From contig NZ_SDWT01000006.1 of assembly GCF_004137255.1 (NCBI RefSeq), positions 1 to 34,265 of the forward strand: a stretch of 34,265 bases of DNA. The letters run 5' to 3'. Below the pieces are notes generated by a model, which was not told the DNA's origin, searched no databases, and was given only the letters and a program-made list of their open reading frames with translations. How positions within the stretch are numbered: the stretch's first letter is position 1; every line of letters starts with the position of its first letter. This document shows, in pieces, positions 1-5,585 of this stretch. The stretch is from Nocardioides oleivorans. GTDB lineage: Bacteria; Actinomycetota; Actinomycetes; Propionibacteriales; Nocardioidaceae. A program made the translations under genes and the position numbers.

Positions 1-751
1 GGACGTCGAGGGTCTCGGTGGACCCGAGGGCCTTCTGGGCGGCGGCGTCGTGGGCCAGGGCGTGGTCCAGGTCGAGGGCGTCGGCGAGGTCGAGCTCGGC
101 TTCGACGTGGAGGGTGCCGGCGTAGTGGACGTCCTCATCGTGGACGGTCACGTGTCGGGGGTCGACGTGCAGGTAGCCGTCCTCCGGATCAGCAGCCCGA
201 TCAGGTGAAGCGAGGTCGAACCGTTTGATGGTCTCCGCGACGAGCCTGTCGAGCTGCGCGGTCCCGACCTTTCCTGCGACAGCGGCGACCTGGTCGTCGA
301 CCCATCCAGCGGCTTCTTGGGTGAGGGCCGGGGTGGTGTGGATGGTGGTGTCTGCGACCAGCCGGGCACGCCAGGCCGGAACCAAGCCGGCGTGGACCTG
401 CGACCAGAGGCGGGGGAGTCGGTGGCGGAGCTCGAGGGCATGCCCGATCAGCTTCTTGGCCGCAACAGACGAGATCCCGAGCACGGCTCCGAGCTCGGCC
501 ACACAGAACTCCGCCACCAGGGGACAGCCCTCGCCCGCGATGGGCTCCTCGTGCTCAGAGCCCGGAATCGTGAACGCCGCGGCGAGGTGAATCGACTCCG
601 GCGGGTGGAGGTCGGCCCACCTGGCGGCGAGATCGAGCTGACGGGCGGCCGCGGCATTCTCGGTGTCACGCTCGGAACGGATCGAGGCGAGCAGGGCCGA
701 GGCGGAGAGGTCGTCGGCCTCTGCCTCGGGCGCCGCCAGCGTGTCGATCAT
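1..751 (-). CDS. DUF222-domain HNH endonuclease family protein, N-terminal part (runs off left edge)
   Basis: The reverse strand is open from an ATG at 751-749 to the window edge: 250 codons with no stop. The protein begins MIDTLAAPEAEADDLSA and continues with segments typical of actinobacterial DUF222 proteins (13E12-type family), such as HPPESIHLAAAF, EPIAGEGCPLVAEF, LIGHALELRHRLPRLW and VPAWRARLVA. In this family DUF222 is followed by a C-terminal HNH nuclease motif, which would lie beyond the window and is not seen. Function in the cell is unclear; members occur in many copies in Nocardioides-type genomes. The start is supported by a perfect TATAAT 7 nt upstream of the ATG, so the mRNA is probably leaderless. 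A GTG eight codons upstream is the alternative but overlaps this -10 box. Codon use is less strictly GC3-rich than in the flanking housekeeping genes. Family call is confident; activity is inference. Confidence 0.85.
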   Translation of the reverse strand, partial: MIDTLAAPEAEADDLSASALLASIRSERDTENAAAARQLDLAARWADLHPPESIHLAAAFTIPGSEHEEPIAGEGCPLVAEFCVAELGAVLGISSVAAKKLIGHALELRHRLPRLWSQVHAGLVPAWRARLVADTTIHTTPALTQEAAGWVDDQVAAVAGKVGTAQLDRLVAETIKRFDLASPDRAADPEDGYLHVDPRHVTVHDEDVHYAGTLHVEAELDLADALDLDHALAHDAAAQKALGSTETLDV

Positions 752-764
752 GTGTTCGATTATA
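752..764 (-). promoter_or_regulatory. -10 promoter box of the DUF222 gene
   Basis: Reading the reverse strand, a perfect TATAAT (764 down to 759) is followed by a 7-nt spacer (758-752) and then the ATG at 751. No Shine-Dalgarno can fit, so this reads as a leaderless promoter/start arrangement. No clear -35 box was identified. Confidence 0.6.
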
Positions 765-889
765 TCGGCGAGCACCGACGCCGGCTATGCCTGAACCGGA
801 TCTGTGGAAAGCAGAATCGGCGGGACGTCGAGTCTGGCCGGCCCTCCACCTTGGCCTCGGCGGCGGTCTTGGTTTCGACACGGGCGCGG

Positions 890-937
890 GGCGCCCTGCT
901 CAACCAGCGACTCCGCGGCGCCCTGCTCAACCAGCGA
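890..937. repeat. Two 21-bp direct copies, intergenic repeat
   Basis: The same 21 bases (core GCCCTGCTCAACCAGCGA) occur at 890-910 and 917-937, separated by 6 nt (27-bp period). They follow a GGTTTCGACACGG segment at 871-883. The pairing of GGTTTCGA with CTCAACCA-type sequence is reminiscent of intergenic repeats I recall as common in Nocardioides and Aeromicrobium genomes. Dispersal in this genome cannot be judged from one window. The element lies just upstream of the uppS promoter and downstream of the DUF222 promoter; the rest of the 752-974 gap shows nothing recognisable. Confidence 0.6.
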
Positions 938-961
938 TCAGCGACCGCGGGGACCCGCCAC

Positions 962-967
962 TAGGCT
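962..967 (+). promoter_or_regulatory. -10 box of uppS
   Basis: TAGGCT is followed by 7 nt and then the GTG start of uppS at 975. No Shine-Dalgarno is present, which fits a leaderless transcript. The -35 region has no clear TTGNNN match. Confidence 0.55.
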
Positions 968-974
968 CTGCACC

Positions 975-1757
975 GTGAAGCGTGCCGTCCGCCAGCCGAC
1001 CCCGCACCCGTCGGGTGCGACGCCTCCGCCGGTCCCGAGGGACCTGGTGCCGGAGCACGTCGCGATCATCATGGACGGCAACGGGCGGTGGGCCAAGGAG
1101 CGCGGGCTGCCGCGCACGAAGGGCCACGAGCAGGGCGAGCACACGCTCTTCGACGTCGTCGAGGGCGCGATCGAGATCGGGGTGAAGGCGATCTCGGCCT
1201 ATGCGTTCTCGACCGAGAACTGGTCCCGCTCGCCCGACGAGGTGCGCTTCCTGATGGGCTTCAACCGCGACGTGATCCGCCGCCGCCGCGACGAGATGCA
1301 CGAGCTCGGCGTTCGCGTGCGCTGGGCCGGTCGCGCGCCCCGGCTCTGGAAGTCCGTCATCAAGGAGCTCCAGGTCGCCGAGGAGATGACGCGCGACAAC
1401 GACGTGCTGACACTGACGATGTGCGTCAACTACGGCGGCCGCGCCGAGCTCGCCGATGCGGCCCGCTCCATCGCGCGCGAGGTCGCGGCCGGTCGGCTCG
1501 ACCCCGACAAGGTCGACGAGAAGGTCTTCGCCCGCCACCTCTACGTCCCCGAGCTGCCCGACGCCGACCTGGTCTGGCGCACGTCGGGGGAGCAGCGGCT
1601 CTCCAACTACATGCTGTGGCAGGCGGCCTACAGCGAGATGGTCTTCACCGACGTGCTGTGGCCCGACGTCGACCGCCGCCACCTTTGGGCGGCCGTCGAG
1701 ACGTACGCCAGTCGTGACCGACGCTATGGCGGCGCGATCCCCAACGGCCCGGCCTAG
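975..1757 (+). CDS. uppS: Isoprenyl (polyprenyl) diphosphate synthase, cis-type
   Basis: A 260-residue cis-prenyltransferase that condenses isopentenyl diphosphate units into the C50/C55 polyprenyl diphosphate carrier used for peptidoglycan and other wall polymers; acts at the cytoplasmic membrane face. Visible family signatures are HVAIIMDGNGRWA near residues 28-40 (Asp34 is the Mg/pyrophosphate-site aspartate), AFSTENWSRS (residues 78-87), and the C-terminal RTSGEQRLSN block (Arg202, Arg208, Ser210) that binds the IPP phosphates. The frame is open further upstream, but the GTG at 975 is chosen because TAGGCT lies 7 nt before it and homologues begin close to this point. The next gene is convergent, separated by a small hairpin. 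In M. tuberculosis the orthologue follows recO; here a DUF222 gene sits upstream instead. Chain length of the product cannot be read from sequence. Confidence 0.95.
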   Translation: MKRAVRQPTPHPSGATPPPVPRDLVPEHVAIIMDGNGRWAKERGLPRTKGHEQGEHTLFDVVEGAIEIGVKAISAYAFSTENWSRSPDEVRFLMGFNRDVIRRRRDEMHELGVRVRWAGRAPRLWKSVIKELQVAEEMTRDNDVLTLTMCVNYGGRAELADAARSIAREVAAGRLDPDKVDEKVFARHLYVPELPDADLVWRTSGEQRLSNYMLWQAAYSEMVFTDVLWPDVDRRHLWAAVETYASRDRRYGGAIPNGPA

Positions 1758-1769
1758 CGGCGAGCCGCT
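1756..1769. terminator. Short hairpin between uppS and the convergent zinc operon
   Basis: AGCGGC and GCCGCT flank a GA at 1762-1763; the arm begins inside the uppS TAG stop and ends one base before the stop of the convergent 48-codon ORF. No T-tract follows. It could act in both directions, but the stem is short. Confidence 0.35.
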
Positions 1770-1770
1770 C

Positions 1771-1917
1771 TCAACCGGGAGAGACCCGCAGCAGCCACTG
1801 CATCTCGCGGTAGCGGTCCTCGAGCTCGTCGGGCTGCGGCACGACGTCCTGCGACGTGCGGGTGTCCTCGACGCGCACGGGGCGCGGCAGCTGCGAGTAC
1901 GACGACGCGGCGGCCAT
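1771..1917 (-). CDS. Small protein of unknown function, last gene of the zinc operon
   Basis: A 48-residue ORF starting MAAASSYSQLPRPVRVEDTR and ending YREMQWLLRVSPG. It starts 17 nt after the zur stop on the same strand, so it is probably translated from the same mRNA. It has no signal peptide, no membrane segment, and no Cys or His at all, so it is not an obvious zinc binder. The C-terminal third (PDELEDRYREMQWLLRV) looks amphipathic and helical. I recognise no family. The Shine-Dalgarno is weak, and a longer frame-mate reading upstream inside zur is unlikely. Support comes from operon position, the actinobacterial codon pattern and the absence of a competing gene; whether it is expressed is not shown. 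Confidence 0.55.
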   Translation of the reverse strand: MAAASSYSQLPRPVRVEDTRTSQDVVPQPDELEDRYREMQWLLRVSPG

Positions 1918-1934
1918 GCTGCGAGGGTAGCCCG

Positions 1935-2369
1935 TCAGCGGCAGGCGGGACAGGTCCCGAAGATCTCCAGCGTGTGGCTGATGTCGCCGTAGCCGTGCTC
2001 CTGCGCGATCGCGTTGGTCCAGCGCTCGACGGCCGGGCCCTCGACCTCGACGGTCGCCCCGCACGTGCGGCACACGAGGTGGTGGTGGTGCGTGTCCGAG
2101 CAGCTGCGCCAGATCGCCTCGCCGTCCTCGTTGCGCAGCATGTCGACCTCGCCGGCGTCGGCGAGCGCGGCGAGCGTGCGGTAGACCGTCGCAAGGCCCA
2201 CCGAGTCGCCCTGCTTCTGGATCAGGTCGTGGATCTCCTGGGCGCTGCGGAAGTCGTCGAAGCCCGCCAGCGCGGCCGCGACGGCACGGCGCTGGCGGGT
2301 GGGCCGGACCGTGCGGGGCTGGTCGGCCGGCGCGGGTCCGGAGGACGCCTGCGGGTCAGTGCTCGTCAT
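1935..2369 (-). CDS. zur: Fur-family zinc-responsive repressor (Zur/FurB)
   Basis: A 144-residue Fur-family regulator. Residues 21-75 form the winged helix (RPTRQRRAV, then VGLATVYRTLAAL). The dimerisation/metal part has a His run at 94-97, followed by Cys100-x-x-Cys103 and Cys140-x-x-Cys143, the two pairs of the structural zinc site, and further candidate ligands Cys90, His125 and His132. It overlaps the znuB stop by 14 nt, so translation is probably coupled. Assignment to Zur rather than Fur or PerR rests on being in an operon with a znuABC-type transporter and on two Zur-box-like palindromes at that operon's promoter. With zinc bound it would repress znuA-znuC-znuB-zur, including itself. 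The M. tuberculosis orthologue by position would be zur (Rv2359). Confidence 0.92.
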   Translation of the reverse strand: MTSTDPQASSGPAPADQPRTVRPTRQRRAVAAALAGFDDFRSAQEIHDLIQKQGDSVGLATVYRTLAALADAGEVDMLRNEDGEAIWRSCSDTHHHHLVCRTCGATVEVEGPAVERWTNAIAQEHGYGDISHTLEIFGTCPACR

Positions 2370-3366
2370 AGTGCTCTCCGTGTACGGCGTGACGGTGGCC
2401 GTCGTGGACGTAGTCCACGTGGTCGCCGTGCGGGACGGCCGGGTGGCCGCACGCCTCGCCGTGCTGGTGGGGGTGCTCGTCGTCGGTCGCCGAGCGGTGG
2501 GGTGTCGCGGGGACCTCGGGGAAGGGTGCCATCAAGGTGCTGCGCCGGCGCAGCCACACGCCGATCGGCCAGGTCGCGGTGAACATCGCCAGAGCGACCA
2601 TCACGATCGTCGGCCCGGGGTAGACCGAGACCCGGAACGACAGGGCGGCGCTGAGCAGGAGGCCGCCGACCGCGGACACGCAACCGACCACCATGGCGCC
2701 GAACAGGGTCGTGCGGAAGGAGCGGGCGAGCTGCTGCGACGTGGCCACCGGCACCACCATCAGCGCGGAGACCAGCAGCAGCCCGACCGTACGCATCGCG
2801 ACGGTGATGCTGACCGCGGCGAGCACCGCGATGAGCAGGTTGTAGCCACGCACCCGGAGCCCGGCGACCCGCGCGAAGTCCTGGTCGCTGGCGACGGCGA
2901 AGAGCTGCGGCGAGAGCCCGAGCGCGACGACGAGCACGACCAGGGTGAGCGCGGCGGTGAACCACACGTCGGCGGACGAGATCGCGTTGAGCGAGCCGAA
3001 GAGGTAGGCCTGCAGGGTGGCGGCACCCTGGCCGGCGATGCCCGTGATGAGCACGCCGCCCGCGAGGCCGCCGTAGAACAGCAGCGCCAGCGCAACGTCG
3101 CCGTTGGTGTGGCCGCGCTCGCGGATCAGCTCCATCAGCACCGCGCCGAGCACGGCGACGACGATGGCGGTCCACGTCGGCGAGGCGCCGGTGAGCAGCC
3201 CGAGTGCGACACCCGTGACGGCGACGTGCCCGATGCCGTCGCCGAGGAGCGCGAGGCGGCGCTGGACGAGGAAGGTGCCGATCGCCGGGGCGGCCAGCCC
3301 GGTCAGCAGGGCGGCGATGATCGCGCGCTGCATGAAGCCGAGCGAGAACAGGTCGAGGAACGTCAT
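2356..3366 (-). CDS. znuB: Zinc ABC transporter, membrane permease with His-rich tail
   Basis: A 336-residue ABC-3 family permease of the ZnuB/TroC type. About eight hydrophobic segments fill residues 10-275, with the family's cytoplasmic coupling region around the segment LALLGDGIGHVAVTG near residues 38-52. After the last membrane segment and a WLRRRS basic stretch, which predicts a cytosolic C-terminus, there is a tail of about 47 residues with 13 histidines, one cysteine and several acids. The ATG starts one base after the ATPase stop (TGACATG), so the two are probably coupled, and the 3' end overlaps zur by 14 nt. It would form the zinc channel with ZnuC and receive metal from the lipoprotein ZnuA. 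Manganese as substrate cannot be excluded on the permease alone; the neighbouring zur and His-rich binding protein favour zinc. Confidence 0.93.
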   Translation of the reverse strand: MTFLDLFSLGFMQRAIIAALLTGLAAPAIGTFLVQRRLALLGDGIGHVAVTGVALGLLTGASPTWTAIVVAVLGAVLMELIRERGHTNGDVALALLFYGGLAGGVLITGIAGQGAATLQAYLFGSLNAISSADVWFTAALTLVVLVVALGLSPQLFAVASDQDFARVAGLRVRGYNLLIAVLAAVSITVAMRTVGLLLVSALMVVPVATSQQLARSFRTTLFGAMVVGCVSAVGGLLLSAALSFRVSVYPGPTIVMVALAMFTATWPIGVWLRRRSTLMAPFPEVPATPHRSATDDEHPHQHGEACGHPAVPHGDHVDYVHDGHRHAVHGEHYDEH

Positions 3367-3367
3367 G

Positions 3368-4180
3368 TCAGCGCTCCCTCCGATCCAGGTCGAAGGGCGA
3401 CGCCACGTGCGGCGCGTGGTCGTGCCGGCTCGGACCCTCGTGCGCGTGGTCGTGCCCGTGCGGGTGGTGCGTGTGGGAGGCGAGCTCCTGCGTGAGGGGC
3501 GGGCCGTCGTAGGCGACCAGCCCGTCGCGCATCACGATCGAGCGGTCGATCAGCGGCGCCATCGGGCCGATCTCGTGCGCGACCAGGAGGATCGTGGCCC
3601 CGGTCTCCTTGAGCCTGCCGAGCGCATCGGCGAGCGCGCGCTGGTTGACCAGGTCGACGCCCGCGGTCGGCTCGTCGAGGACGAGCAGGTCCGGCTCGCC
3701 GGCCAGCGCCCGTGCGATGAGCACGCGCTGCTGCTGGCCGCCCGAGAGCTGCGAGATGCCGTACGACGCCCGCCCGGCGAGGCCGACGACGTCCAGGGCG
3801 TTCTCGACGGCCCTGCGGTCGGCTCCGCTGGTCGGGCGGAAGAGGCCGCGGCGGCCGACCCGGCCCGAGGACACGACCTCACGGACCGTCGCGGGCACGC
3901 CACCGATCGCGGACGAGCGCTGGGGCACGAAGCCGATGCGCCGCCAGTCGGTGAAGTCCTCGATCGGGGTGCCGAACAGCCGGACCGTCCCCCGGGTGTG
4001 GGGGAGCAGCCCGGTGACGGACCGCACCAGGGTCGACTTGCCGGAGCCGTTGGGGCCGAGCAGGGTCACCATGTCGCCGGAGCGGACGGTCAGGTCGACG
4101 TCACGCAGGATCGGCCGGCCGCCGATGGAGACGGAGACCTGGTCGAGGACGACGGGCGCGGTGGGATCGGGAGACGTCAC
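3368..4180 (-). CDS. znuC: Zinc ABC transporter, ATP-binding subunit with His-rich tail
   Basis: A 270-residue ABC ATPase. Walker A GPNGSGKST is at residues 42-50, the Q-loop Gln at 87, signature LSGGQQQR from 145, Walker B LLVLDE at 165-170, and the switch His at 202 (AHE). Beyond the usual end of the domain there is a C-terminal extension in which residues 236-258 hold 10 histidines. The GTG start overlaps the znuA stop (GTGA), and the stop is one base before the znuB ATG, so all three subunits are tightly coupled. It energises zinc import through ZnuB on the cytoplasmic side. The His-rich extension is not needed for ATPase chemistry and may sense or buffer cytosolic zinc (inference). Confidence 0.94.
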   Translation of the reverse strand: MTSPDPTAPVVLDQVSVSIGGRPILRDVDLTVRSGDMVTLLGPNGSGKSTLVRSVTGLLPHTRGTVRLFGTPIEDFTDWRRIGFVPQRSSAIGGVPATVREVVSSGRVGRRGLFRPTSGADRRAVENALDVVGLAGRASYGISQLSGGQQQRVLIARALAGEPDLLVLDEPTAGVDLVNQRALADALGRLKETGATILLVAHEIGPMAPLIDRSIVMRDGLVAYDGPPLTQELASHTHHPHGHDHAHEGPSRHDHAPHVASPFDLDRRER

Positions 4181-5127
4181 GAGCAGTCGTTGGCCTTCTG
4201 CAGGGCCGCGAGGTTCTCACGCATGATGGAAAGGTAGTCCTCGCCGGCCGTGTCGTCCGAGAGCCCCTCGATGGGGTCGAGCACCGCACTGGCGATTCCC
4301 ATGTCGCTGGCCAGGGTCTCGGCCATCTTCGGGCTGACCAGCCGCTCCGAGAAGACCGTGGTCACGCCGTCGGCGTCGATCAGCTCCTGGAGGTGCGCCA
4401 GGTCGGCCGCAGTGGGCTCCGACTCGGGCGACAGGCCGGCGATCGGCTCGAAGTCCACGCCGTAGCGGGCGAGGTAGCCGAACGCGTCGTGGCTGACCAC
4501 GGTGGTGGTGCGTGCGCAGGCGGCGAGGCCGTCGGTGTACTCCTGGTCGAGCTGCTCGAGGTCGCTGCGCAGCGACGAGGCGTTGTCGGCGTACGTCGTG
4601 GCGTTGTCGGGGTCGAGGTCGGACAGCTCGTCGGCGACGGAGTCGGCGAAGTCGGCCACGAGCAGCGGGTCGAGCCAGAAGTGCGGGTCGACGTCACCGT
4701 GGTCGTGGCCCTCCTCGGCGTGCTCCTCCTCGGTCTCGCCCTCGTGGGACTCCTCGCTGTGGTCGGCCGGCATCAGGTCGATGACGGACGTGACGTCGAG
4801 GATGTCGGCGTCGGTGTTCTCGGCGGCGGCGTCGACGGCCGGCTGGAAGCCCTTCTCCAGCACCACCAGGTCGGCACCCTCGACCTCGGCGGTCTGCTTG
4901 ATGTCGAGGCTGAGGTCGTGCGGCTCCTGGCCGGGCTGGGTGAGGTTGTCGACGGTCCAGCCGTCGCCCGCCACCCGCCCGGTCACCCAGGCCAGCGGGT
5001 AGAACGAGGCGACCGCCTGGCGACCATCCCCGGACGAGTCACCTCCCGACTGACCGCACCCGGCAAGGAGGGCGGAGGCGGTCAGGAGGCTGAGGGTGAC
5101 GGGAAGGGAGCGGGTGACGAGCGACAT
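4177..5127 (-). CDS. znuA: Zinc-binding lipoprotein of the ABC transporter
   Basis: A 316-residue TroA/ZnuA-family solute-binding protein. It has a signal peptide with lipobox LAGC (Cys24), so it should be anchored to the outer face of the membrane. Likely zinc ligands are His70 (EPHDLSL), His149 (DPHFWLDP), His213 (VSHDAFGY) and Asp284 (VLDPIEG). Residues 121-146 form the acidic, His-rich loop found in many zinc-specific binding proteins. The ATG at 5127 is preferred over the GTG five codons earlier because GAGAAT is 7 nt upstream and a perfect TTGACA another 18 nt up, giving a leaderless transcript; the GTG would lie inside the promoter. It is first in the operon znuA-znuC-znuB-zur, and the start codon touches a Zur-box-like palindrome. 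Confidence 0.94.
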   Translation of the reverse strand: MSLVTRSLPVTLSLLTASALLAGCGQSGGDSSGDGRQAVASFYPLAWVTGRVAGDGWTVDNLTQPGQEPHDLSLDIKQTAEVEGADLVVLEKGFQPAVDAAAENTDADILDVTSVIDLMPADHSEESHEGETEEEHAEEGHDHGDVDPHFWLDPLLVADFADSVADELSDLDPDNATTYADNASSLRSDLEQLDQEYTDGLAACARTTTVVSHDAFGYLARYGVDFEPIAGLSPESEPTAADLAHLQELIDADGVTTVFSERLVSPKMAETLASDMGIASAVLDPIEGLSDDTAGEDYLSIMRENLAALQKANDCS

Positions 5128-5141
5128 GAGAACGATTCTCA
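5127..5141. promoter_or_regulatory. Zur box 1 (perfect 7-1-7 palindrome)
   Basis: TGAGAACGATTCTCA is a perfect inverted repeat around one central base. It matches the general form of actinobacterial Zur boxes as I recall them (TGA-A-rich arm, ATNAT-like centre, TCA). It contains the whole znuA -10 box and ends at the first base of the znuA ATG. Occupancy by Zur would block RNA polymerase. Binding is inferred, not shown. Confidence 0.75.
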
Positions 5142-5164
5142 CGGTGTTTGAGAACCATTGTCAA
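5135..5164 (-). promoter_or_regulatory. znuA promoter, leaderless
   Basis: On the reverse strand TTGACA (5164-5159) is followed by an 18-bp spacer and GAGAAT (5140-5135). Seven bases later comes the znuA ATG. Both elements fall inside or at the edge of the two Zur boxes. Confidence 0.65.
5149..5163. promoter_or_regulatory. Zur box 2 (imperfect palindrome)
   Basis: TGAGAACCATTGTCA shares the left arm of box 1 exactly and has one substitution in the right arm. Its centre is 22 bp from the centre of box 1, about two helical turns, so two Zur dimers could sit on the same face. It overlaps the znuA -35 and the expected -35 region of the divergent ABM gene. Confidence 0.6.
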
Positions 5165-5177
5165 ACCGAGGAGCGAC

Positions 5178-5183
5178 TAGCCT
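5178..5183 (+). promoter_or_regulatory. -10 box of the ABM-domain gene
   Basis: TAGCCT is followed by 6 nt and then the GTG at 5190, a leaderless arrangement. A -35 at normal spacing would fall within Zur box 2, so this promoter may also respond to zinc. Confidence 0.5.
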
Positions 5184-5189
5184 CGGCAC

Positions 5190-5531
5190 GTGCTCGTCGT
5201 CACCCGCCTCCGTACGCCGGCCTCCTCGTCCGGGATCGACCCGCGAGCCGAGCAGGACCTGCGCGCGGGCCTCCTGCGCGCGCTCGGCATCCTCGAGGCG
5301 AAGCCGGGCTTCGTCACCGGAGGTGTGGGCCGCAACGTCGACGACCCGACCCTGTGGGTGCTGACCACCCGCTGGGAGAACGTCGGCTCCTACCGGCGCG
5401 CGCTGGGGTCGTACGAGGGCAAGATGCACATCCAGCCCCTGATGGTGCACGCGCTCGACGAGCCCAGCGCCTACGAGGTCGTGGAGGAGGGGACCGACCT
5501 CAACGAGGCGCAGCCCCGGTCGATAGGCTGA
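5190..5531 (+). CDS. Antibiotic biosynthesis monooxygenase (ABM) domain protein
   Basis: A 113-residue cytosolic protein with the pattern of the ABM-type dimeric alpha-beta barrel: an N-terminal strand (LVVTRLR), a helix with ARG/LGILEAKPGFVTGG, then WVLTTRWENVGSYRRALGS and a closing PLMVHALDEPSAYEVV strand. Members include small cofactor-free oxygenases and heme-degrading enzymes, but many have no known substrate, and none can be named here. The GTG start is supported by TAGCCT 6 nt upstream. It diverges from the znu operon and shares its Zur-box region, so zinc-linked control is possible. Its stop overlaps the last bases of a TAGGCT that probably serves glyS. Confidence 0.75.
   Translation: MLVVTRLRTPASSSGIDPRAEQDLRAGLLRALGILEAKPGFVTGGVGRNVDDPTLWVLTTRWENVGSYRRALGSYEGKMHIQPLMVHALDEPSAYEVVEEGTDLNEAQPRSIG
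5524..5529 (+). promoter_or_regulatory. Probable -10 box of glyS
   Basis: TAGGCT at the very end of the ABM gene would start transcription near 5536 and give a leader of about 50 nt before the glyS GTG. No good -35 is visible. Read-through from the ABM gene is the alternative. Confidence 0.4.
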
Positions 5532-5540
5532 CGCCTCACG

Positions 5541-5564
5541 TCAACCTGCTCCTCAACCTGCTCC
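5541..5564 (+). repeat. Perfect 12-bp tandem duplication in the glyS leader
   Basis: TCAACCTGCTCC occurs twice head to tail (5541-5552 and 5553-5564). It lies between the probable glyS promoter and the Shine-Dalgarno AAAGGA. It is outside any coding region and could be a simple replication duplication or a protein or RNA binding element. Confidence 0.8.
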
Positions 5565-5585
5565 GTGCACAAAGGATCCTCCACC

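Noticed and set aside
5530..5585. T-box riboswitch in front of glyS
   Set aside because: The leader is only about 50 nt and lacks the AGGGTGGNACCGCG-type antiterminator box.
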